Assembly: GCA_023253795.1 (NCBI GenBank)
Contig: JALRFG010000057.1
Span: 1-10,082, forward strand
Length of the DNA: 10,082 nt
Source: Methylocystis sp.
Lineage (GTDB): Bacteria > Pseudomonadota > Alphaproteobacteria > Rhizobiales > Beijerinckiaceae
Reading direction: 5' to 3'
In this document: positions 1 to 4,890 of the stretch, in pieces
How the letters are laid out: each line of letters starts with the position of its first letter
How positions within the stretch are numbered: position 1 is the first letter of the stretch
The notes under the pieces: model-generated
What the model was told of the DNA's origin: nothing
Databases searched by the model: none
What the model saw: the letters and a program-made list of their open reading frames with translations, nothing else
Position numbers and translations under genes: made by a program

Positions 1-106
1 CCTTGACGTTCACGATGACCGTGTCGCCGGGGCGGAATTCCGGGATTTTCTTGCCTTCGATGAGCTTGGCGGCCTGTTCGGCGTCGAGCTGTTCGATAAT
101 GTTCAT
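1..106 (-). CDS. rplS: 50S ribosomal protein L19, N-terminal fragment (cut by window edge)
   Basis: The first 35 codons are visible and begin MNIIEQLDAEQAAKL; they continue through a GKKIPEFRPGDTV segment, which is the characteristic L19 N-terminus. L19 is a large-subunit protein at the 30S/50S interface. The ATG at 104-106 is preceded by a modest Shine-Dalgarno (AAGG, 117-120) ten bases away. The rest of the gene, normally about 115-150 residues, lies beyond the left edge. In most proteobacteria rplS follows rpsP-rimM-trmD. Here the gene immediately upstream is ycjX, and rplS has its own good promoter, so it appears uncoupled from trmD. The family call is made from recognisable sequence; completeness cannot be judged. 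Confidence 0.93.
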   Translation of the reverse strand, partial: MNIIEQLDAEQAAKLIEGKKIPEFRPGDTVIVNVK

Positions 107-127
107 CTTGGTAAAACCTTTTCCGTT

Positions 128-166
128 TCGTCTTGAGCCTTTCGGCCGACGAGCGTTTCGGGACGC
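128..166 (-). promoter_or_regulatory. Structured leader of rplS: two adjoining hairpins
   Basis: In the predicted rplS leader the minus-strand RNA can form hairpin 1 (GCGT/ACGC with a six-base loop, 153-166). Directly next to it is hairpin 2 (128-152), in which TCGTC pairs with GACGA, and GGCC pairs with GGCT (one G-U) around a GAAA tetraloop; a three-base CAA bulge separates the two stems. Ribosomal protein mRNAs often carry leaders bound by their own product. Whether this one does is inference; I do not recognise it as a named RNA family. Confidence 0.4.
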
Positions 167-186
167 TGTTTTAGTTGGACGCGGCC

Positions 187-215
187 GCTATACAGGAGGC
201 CCGGGGTTTTGTCGA
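187..215 (-). promoter_or_regulatory. Sigma-70-like promoter of rplS
   Basis: Read on the minus strand, TCGACA (210-215) is followed after exactly 17 bases by TATAGC (187-192). This is close to the TTGACA-N17-TATAAT consensus and gives a predicted start near 180 with a leader of about 74 bases. It sits between the ycjX stop and rplS, so rplS can be transcribed independently of ycjX. Confidence 0.7.
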
Positions 216-226
216 GCCTTGCCCCC

Positions 227-1744
227 TCAGACCAGCCTGTCGCCCAGCAGAAACTCCATCGCCCGGTCGAGCCGGATATGGGGCAGGGGTAGGGCCAGGC
301 CGTCTTTGGCGAGCTTCGCCACGGGGGGGCGGAATTTGAGGAAGCGGAACGCCGCTTCCTCCTCGTCGAGCGCCAGAGCGTCGCCGCTGAAGGCCTCGCG
401 GGGGTCCTCCGGCAGGTCGCCGGGGAAGATCGCCCCTTCGGCCTTGCCGTCGAAAATCTCGCCGCCAATCCGCTCTCCGGCGATGGGGGCGCCGACGATG
501 GCCATGAGCTGTTCGCCCTCATGTTTGACCATCGCCTCGCGGGTGGCGCGCACCGCCGCCATTGCGATGACGTCGATCTGGGCCCCGACCCCTTCGGCGC
601 GGGCGATGGCCCGGCCCGTGACCGTCCGTAAAATGCCCTCCAGCCGGTCGTGGCTGGTGTGGTGCAGATGGTCGGCCTTGGTCGCCACGAACAGGATTTT
701 GTCGATCTTCGGCCGGAAGATTTGCGACATCAGGTTGGAGCGGCCGGTGCGGAAAGCGGTCAGCACTTCGGCCAGCGCGGATTCGAGATCCCGCACGGCG
801 GCGGGGCCGGAGTTCAGCGCCGCCAGGGCGTCGACCAGAACGATCTGACGATCGAGCCGGGCGAAATGATCGCGGAAAAACGGCCTCACCACCTGCGCCT
901 TATAGGCTTCATAGCGGCGCTCCATCTCGCGTCCGAGGCTGCGCGGCGGCAGGTCGGCGTCGGATGAAACCGGCAAAGGCGCAAAGGTCAGCGCCGGCGA
1001 GCCTTCGAGATCGCCGGGCATCAGGAAACGACCGGGCGGCAGGGTCGAGAGCGCGAAGCGTTCGGTTTTCGCCTGACGCAGATATTCCTTGAACAGCGTA
1101 TGCAGTTTCTGCGCCGTCGCCTCGTCATAACGCGCGGCGGGATCGGCGGCGGCGGTCTCGCGCAGCCAGTCGGCGGCGATGGCGGCGCGCGCATCGGCGC
1201 CGCCCGAGGCGAGGGTTTCGCGCGACCATTCGAAAAAGGATTTATCGAGTAAGGGCAGATCGAGCAGCCATTCGCCGGGATAATCGACAATGTCGATGTC
1301 GAGATGCGCTTCATGCGCGCCTTTGGCGCGGGCTCTGCCTTTGCCCTGACCAACGTTACGCAGCGAGAAAGCCTGCGATTCATAATCGATGGAGACGCGC
1401 AATTCGGAGATGCGTCTCGTCGATTGCGGCCAATGACGATCGGCGCCGGTGAGCGACGCAAGATGCTCCTCATAGGCGAAGCGCGGGACGCTGTAATCGG
1501 GCTGCGGATCGAGATGAGCGGCGAGAATGCGGCCTTCGGCGAGCGGACGAAACACCGGCAACTGGGTCTTTTTGCCGTCGGCGAGGGCGCGCGTCAGATT
1601 ATGGACAAAGGCGGTGATGAAGACGGTCTTGCCGGCGCGCGACAGGCCAGTGACGCCAAGCCGCAAACGTCCGCCCGCGACAAAATCGGCAAGGCTCTCG
1701 GCCGCGATCCGCGTTTCGAACAGAAGGTCGGAAAATTGCGACAC
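227..1744 (-). CDS. ycjX: YcjX family P-loop nucleotide-binding protein (DUF463)
   Basis: This 505-residue protein has a Walker A motif GLSRAGKT at residues 33-40, in the context RLRLGVTGLSRAGKTVFIT that is diagnostic of the YcjX/DUF463 family. A switch-like DYPGEW lies at 154-159, a buried hydrophobic strand IVLVDALAAL at 301-310, and a TKAD motif (NKxD-like base specificity) at 355-358. E. coli YcjX is about 465 residues, so the length is normal. Family members bind GTP/GDP and are linked to the stress-induced phage-shock regulon in enterobacteria; the cellular role is not settled. The start is a GTG with a GGAG Shine-Dalgarno (minus strand, at about 1750-1753) five bases upstream. In many proteobacteria ycjX is followed by ycjF, a membrane partner; here the next gene is rplS, so any ycjF lies elsewhere. 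No signal peptide is seen; it is likely cytosolic. Confidence 0.9.
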   Translation of the reverse strand: MSQFSDLLFETRIAAESLADFVAGGRLRLGVTGLSRAGKTVFITAFVHNLTRALADGKKTQLPVFRPLAEGRILAAHLDPQPDYSVPRFAYEEHLASLTGADRHWPQSTRRISELRVSIDYESQAFSLRNVGQGKGRARAKGAHEAHLDIDIVDYPGEWLLDLPLLDKSFFEWSRETLASGGADARAAIAADWLRETAAADPAARYDEATAQKLHTLFKEYLRQAKTERFALSTLPPGRFLMPGDLEGSPALTFAPLPVSSDADLPPRSLGREMERRYEAYKAQVVRPFFRDHFARLDRQIVLVDALAALNSGPAAVRDLESALAEVLTAFRTGRSNLMSQIFRPKIDKILFVATKADHLHHTSHDRLEGILRTVTGRAIARAEGVGAQIDVIAMAAVRATREAMVKHEGEQLMAIVGAPIAGERIGGEIFDGKAEGAIFPGDLPEDPREAFSGDALALDEEEAAFRFLKFRPPVAKLAKDGLALPLPHIRLDRAMEFLLGDRLV

Positions 1745-1755
1745 GTGGGCTCCGG

Positions 1756-1773
1756 GGCGGGACGGCTCCCGCC
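1756..1773 (-). promoter_or_regulatory. Perfect 7-bp hairpin just before the ycjX ribosome binding site
   Basis: GGCGGGA (1767-1773 read on minus) and TCCCGCC (1756-1762) form a perfect GC-rich stem around a four-base loop, ending two or three bases before the GGAG of ycjX. There is no U-run, so it is not a typical terminator. It could tune translation or mRNA stability of ycjX, or attenuate read-through from gltA; the function is inferred. A separate 10-bp palindrome ACGCTAGCGT lies next to it at 1780-1789. Confidence 0.4.
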
Positions 1774-1861
1774 TGATTTACGCTAGCGTCCGCCCTTTTT
1801 GTAGATCGGTCGAATGGACGCCCGGCGATCCGGCGGCGCTGGAGAAGATAGCCCGGAGAAC

Positions 1862-3148
1862 TTAACGTTTTGCGATTTGCACGTAATCGCGGCGTTTTTC
1901 GCCCGTGTAGAGCTGGCGCGGACGGCCGATCCTGGCGTTCGGGTCCTCGATCATTTCCTTCCACTGGGCGATCCAGCCGACCGTGCGCGCCACCGCGAAC
2001 AGCACAGTGAACATATCGATCGGGAAATTCATCGCCTTCAGCGTGATGCCCGAATAGAAGTCGATATTCGGGTAAAGCTTCTTCTCGATGAAATAATCGT
2101 CCGACAGCGCGATGCGCTCCAGCTCCAGCGCCACTTCGAGCAAGGGATCTCTGACGCCCAGCTCCTTGAGCACTTCCTGCGTCGTGCGCTGCATGATCTT
2201 GGCGCGCGGGTCGTAGTTTTTATACACGCGATGGCCAAAGCCCATCAGGCGGAACGGATCGTTCTTGTCCTTGGCGCGCGCAATGAACTGCGGAATACGT
2301 TCGACTGTGCCGATCTCGCCGAGCATTTTCAGCACGGCTTCATTGGCGCCGCCATGCGCCGGTCCCCACAGCGAAGCGATGCCCGCCGCGATACACGCGA
2401 AAGGATTGGCGCCGGATGAACCGGAGAGACGCACCGTGGAGGTCGAAGCGTTCTGTTCGTGATCGGCGTGCAGGATGAAGATGCGATCGAGCGCGCGCGA
2501 GAGAATGGGATTAACCCGATATTCCTCGCACGGCACAGCGAAACACATGCGCAGGAAGTTCGACGTGTAGTCGAGATCGTTCTTGGGATAAACGAAAGGC
2601 TGACCGATCGAATATTTATGCGCCATCGCCGCGAGCGTCGGGATCTTTGCGATCATGCGCGTCGAAGCGACCATGCGTTCGACCGGGTTCGCGATGTTGG
2701 TCGAGTCGTGATAAAACGCCGACAGCGCGCCAACCGACGCCACCATCACCGCCATCGGATGCGCGTCGCGACGGAAACCCTGAAAGAAGCGCGCCATCTG
2801 CTCATGCACCATGGTGTGGCGCGTGATGCGATAATCGAACTCCGCCTTTTGTCCCGCTGTCGGCAATTCGCCGTACAGCAGCAAATAAGCGGTTTCGAGA
2901 AAGTCGCCGTTTTCTGCGAGCTGGTCGATGGGGTAGCCGCGATAGAGCAGTACGCCCTCATCGCCGTCGATGAAGGTGATCTTCGACTCGCAGGAGGCGG
3001 TCGAGGTGAAGCCAGGATCGAAGGTGAAGAGATCGGTGGTGGCGTAGAGATTGCGGATATCGACGACCGCCGGTCCGAGCGAGCCTTCGCGGACGGGAAG
3101 GGTGACCGGCTTGCCGTCAACCTGTAGCGTCGCCATTCTCTCGGCCAT
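1862..3148 (-). CDS. gltA: Citrate synthase, hexameric NADH-sensitive type
   Basis: Condenses acetyl-CoA with oxaloacetate to citrate, the entry step of the TCA cycle, in the cytosol. With the ATG at 3146-3148 the protein is 428 residues, the size of E. coli GltA (427). The catalytic triad is visible one residue offset from E. coli: His265 in GPAHGG, His306 in GFGHRVYKNYDPRA, Asp363 in PNIDFYSG. Residues matching the E. coli NADH-site positions are also present: His111, Tyr146, Arg164, Lys168 and Cys207 (in FAVPCEEY). This points to the allosteric hexameric form; that is inference from motif matching. An in-frame GTG at 3157 gives three more residues, but AGGAG (3157-3161) would overlap it, whereas it sits eight bases before the ATG, so the ATG is preferred. 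A dedicated control region precedes the gene, and ycjX follows after 117 bases. Confidence 0.97.
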   Translation of the reverse strand: MAERMATLQVDGKPVTLPVREGSLGPAVVDIRNLYATTDLFTFDPGFTSTASCESKITFIDGDEGVLLYRGYPIDQLAENGDFLETAYLLLYGELPTAGQKAEFDYRITRHTMVHEQMARFFQGFRRDAHPMAVMVASVGALSAFYHDSTNIANPVERMVASTRMIAKIPTLAAMAHKYSIGQPFVYPKNDLDYTSNFLRMCFAVPCEEYRVNPILSRALDRIFILHADHEQNASTSTVRLSGSSGANPFACIAAGIASLWGPAHGGANEAVLKMLGEIGTVERIPQFIARAKDKNDPFRLMGFGHRVYKNYDPRAKIMQRTTQEVLKELGVRDPLLEVALELERIALSDDYFIEKKLYPNIDFYSGITLKAMNFPIDMFTVLFAVARTVGWIAQWKEMIEDPNARIGRPRQLYTGEKRRDYVQIAKR

Positions 3149-3156
3149 AGACCTCA

Positions 3157-3161
3157 CTCCT
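3157..3161 (-). promoter_or_regulatory. Ribosome binding site deciding the gltA start
   Basis: AGGAG on the minus strand lies eight bases before the ATG at 3148. It overlaps the alternative GTG codon at 3155-3157, which argues against that longer start. Confidence 0.75.
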
Positions 3162-3207
3162 GTTGGCGGCCCGGGGCGCGCCTTGTGATCCGCAGGGGAA
3201 ACGGGAC

Positions 3208-3229
3208 TTTATCCGTTGCGGCGGATAAA
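3208..3229 (-). promoter_or_regulatory. 8-6-8 inverted repeat in the gltA leader
   Basis: TTTATCCG and CGGATAAA are perfectly complementary eight-base arms around a six-base loop (3216-3221). They lie about 12-33 bases after the predicted gltA transcription start and 60 bases before the start codon. In RNA this is a stable hairpin; in DNA it is a symmetric site with AT-rich outer ends in a GC-rich region. It lacks a following U-run, so it is not a simple terminator. Role unknown. Confidence 0.5.
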
Positions 3230-3232
3230 ATC

Positions 3233-3247
3233 TTGTGCGGCGCACAA
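3233..3247. promoter_or_regulatory. Operator-like 7-1-7 palindrome at the gltA transcription start
   Basis: TTGTGCG (3233-3239), one base, then CGCACAA (3241-3247) form a perfect inverted repeat. Looser symmetry extends outward: GATAA on the left (3224-3228) and TTATC on the right (3251-3255). Its centre at 3240 coincides with the start site predicted from the -10 element at 3248-3253. The one-base spacer makes an RNA hairpin unlikely, so a dimeric DNA-binding repressor is the better reading. The core TGC-N3-GCA with CAA flanks resembles, from memory, the site reported for PHB-responsive PhaR/AniA regulators of alphaproteobacteria; identity of the regulator is a hypothesis. Confidence 0.55.
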
Positions 3248-3275
3248 AAATTATCGCACGGCCACCGTCTGTCAA
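3248..3275 (-). promoter_or_regulatory. Sigma-70-like promoter of gltA
   Basis: A perfect TTGACA (3270-3275 on minus) is followed after 16 bases by TAATTT (3248-3253), predicting a start near 3240 and a leader of about 92 bases. The AT-rich -10 stands out from the GC-rich surroundings. It lies just after the weak terminator-like hairpin behind gltX, consistent with gltA being its own transcription unit. Confidence 0.7.
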
Positions 3276-3280
3276 GCTGC

Positions 3281-3299
3281 AAAGAGGGGCGTAGCGCCC
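3281..3299 (-). terminator. Weak terminator-like hairpin behind gltX
   Basis: GGGCG/CGCCC around a CTA loop (3287-3299), followed on the minus strand by CTCTTT (3281-3286). The stem is only five pairs and the U-tract is interrupted, so at best it is a weak intrinsic terminator. Its position 75 bases after the gltX stop and directly before the gltA promoter supports that reading. Confidence 0.35.
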
Positions 3300-3373
3300 G
3301 ATCCATCAGCGTCGAAACGCCGCCCGGCGCGGGTTTGCGCCCGTTTGCGGGGGCTTTCCCGCCAAGCTCCCGC

Positions 3374-4801
3374 TCAGATCGCGACGCCGCTCTGATCCGC
3401 GATGCGGCCGAGGCTCTCGGCGCGTCCCAGCACGACGAGCACGTCGAAAATGCCCGGCGAGGTGGCGCGGCCGGTCAGCGCCGCGCGGAGCGGCTGGGCG
3501 ATTTCGCCGAGTTTTACGCCGAGCGCCTCCGCCGTCTCCCGGACAGCGGCTTCGGTCGCGGCGGCGGTCCATTCCGGCAGGGCGACGAGTTTGGGCTGGA
3601 GCGCCGCAAGGCGCGCCCGGCAATCGGCGGAGAGAAGCTGCGCGGCTTTGGCGTCGGGCGTCAGCGGCCGTTGCGCAAACAGGAAGGCGGCGCCGTCGAG
3701 AAGCTGATTGAGGGTTTTCGCGCGTTCCTTCAAGCCGGGCAGAGCGGCGCGCAATTGCGCGCGTTTGCCGTCGTCGAGAAGCTTGACGACCTCGGGTCCG
3801 CCCTCGAGCCAGGGCAGGGTGGCGACAAGCGCTTCGAACAATTCATCATCGTTCGAGTCGCGCAGATAATGCCCGTTCATATTTTCGAGCTTGGCGTAAT
3901 CGAAACGCGCCGGCGAACGATGCACCTGCGCGAGATCGAAAGCCTCGATCATTTCCGGCAGGCTGAAGAATTCGCGGTCGCCCTGACTCCAGCCGAGTCG
4001 CACCAGATAATTGCGCAGCGCCGCCGGCAGATAGCCCATGGCGCGATAGGCGTCGACGCCAAGCGCGCCGTGACGCTTTGAGAGTTTGGCGCCGTCCGGG
4101 CCATGGATCAGCGGAATATGAGCGAAGGCCGGCGCCTCCCAGCCCATCGCTTCATAAATGTGTTTCTGGCGCGCGGCGTTGGTCAGATGATCGTCGCCGC
4201 GAATAATCTGCGTCACGCCCATGTCATGATCATCGACGACGACGGCGAGCATGTAGGTCGGCGTGCCATCGGAGCGCAGCAGCACGAAATCGTCGATGTC
4301 ATTGTTGGGGAAAACGACGCGGCCCTGCACGGCGTCCTCGATCACCGTCTCGCCATCGAGCGGCGCTTTCAGACGGATCACCGGCGCCACGCCGGCCGGC
4401 GCATCGGCGGCGTCGCGGTCGCGCCAGCGGCCATCATAGCGCGGCGGACGTTTCTCGGCGCGCGCCAGTTCGCGCATCTCGTCGAGCTCCTGCTGCGAGG
4501 CGTAGCAGCGATAGGCCTTGCCGCGCGCCAGTAATTCTTCGGCGACCTCGCGATGCCGGGCGGCGCGGGAGAACTGGTAGATAATGTCGCCGTCCCAATC
4601 GAGGCCGAGCCATTTCATGCCGTCGATGATGGCGTCGATGGCGGCTTGCGTGGAGCGCTCGCGGTCGGTGTCCTCGATGCGCAGCATCATCTTGCCGCCA
4701 TGGCGCCTGGCGTAGAGCCAGTTGAAGAGCGCCGTGCGTGCGCCGCCGATATGCAGAAAGCCGGTGGGCGAGGGCGCAAAACGGGTGACGACGTTGGACA
4801 T
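3374..4801 (-). CDS. gltX: Glutamyl-tRNA synthetase
   Basis: Class I aminoacyl-tRNA synthetase that charges tRNA-Glu with glutamate using ATP, in the cytosol. The 475-residue length is typical. The HIGH signature is seen as FAPSPTGFLHIGG (residues 8-20) and the KMSKS signature as KLSKRHGA (239-246). A GDDHLTNAARQ segment at 202-212 is typical of the Glu/Gln branch. Only one cysteine remains where E. coli GluRS has its zinc site (YRCYAS, residues 97-102), so this is probably the zinc-less form. Many alphaproteobacteria also use a GluRS to mischarge tRNA-Gln for the GatCAB amidotransferase; the sequence alone does not tell me whether this copy discriminates. The ATG at 4799-4801 has only a distant AGGAA (4814-4818), a weak ribosome binding site. 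gltA lies 225 bases downstream with its own promoter. Confidence 0.97.
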   Translation of the reverse strand: MSNVVTRFAPSPTGFLHIGGARTALFNWLYARRHGGKMMLRIEDTDRERSTQAAIDAIIDGMKWLGLDWDGDIIYQFSRAARHREVAEELLARGKAYRCYASQQELDEMRELARAEKRPPRYDGRWRDRDAADAPAGVAPVIRLKAPLDGETVIEDAVQGRVVFPNNDIDDFVLLRSDGTPTYMLAVVVDDHDMGVTQIIRGDDHLTNAARQKHIYEAMGWEAPAFAHIPLIHGPDGAKLSKRHGALGVDAYRAMGYLPAALRNYLVRLGWSQGDREFFSLPEMIEAFDLAQVHRSPARFDYAKLENMNGHYLRDSNDDELFEALVATLPWLEGGPEVVKLLDDGKRAQLRAALPGLKERAKTLNQLLDGAAFLFAQRPLTPDAKAAQLLSADCRARLAALQPKLVALPEWTAAATEAAVRETAEALGVKLGEIAQPLRAALTGRATSPGIFDVLVVLGRAESLGRIADQSGVAI

Positions 4802-4841
4802 GTCGGGGCGAGGTTCCTGAAGCGGTTAAGGACGCGCTCGT

Positions 4842-4871
4842 CTAGCACACACGCCGGGCTGGTGGAAACAA
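4842..4871 (-). promoter_or_regulatory. Possible weak promoter of gltX
   Basis: TTGTTT (4866-4871 on minus) and TGCTAG (4842-4847) are spaced by 18 bases in the 89-base gap upstream of gltX. Both hexamers match the consensus poorly, so this is only a candidate. gltX could instead be read through from the channel gene. Confidence 0.25.
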
Positions 4872-4890
4872 GGGCGTTTACGGCCCGGCG
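4852..4890 (-). repeat. 8-bp inverted repeat directly after the channel gene stop codon
   Basis: CGCCGGGC (4883-4890 read on minus) begins at the base after the stop codon of the MscS gene and pairs perfectly with GCCCGGCG (4852-4859) across a 23-base loop. No U-run follows. It may be a 3'-end stabilising stem or part of a factor-assisted termination region; it also overlaps the candidate gltX promoter. Function not known. Confidence 0.35.

Noticed and set aside
3..848. Plus-strand open frame of 281 codons across rplS and ycjX
   Set aside because: It runs antisense through two recognised genes and the rplS promoter, and its product is Ser/Arg/Ala-rich without motifs.
1780..1862. Possible promoter for ycjX (TCGACC with GACGCT/ACGCTA downstream)
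   Set aside because: The -10 candidates match the consensus too poorly at 17-18 base spacing to call; only the hairpin near the start is reported.
3185..4081. Long plus-strand open frame (298 codons) opposite gltX and the gltA control region
   Set aside because: It lies antisense to clear gltX coding sequence, has Arg/Gly/Ala-rich composition typical of antisense frames in GC-rich DNA, and shows no recognisable domain.
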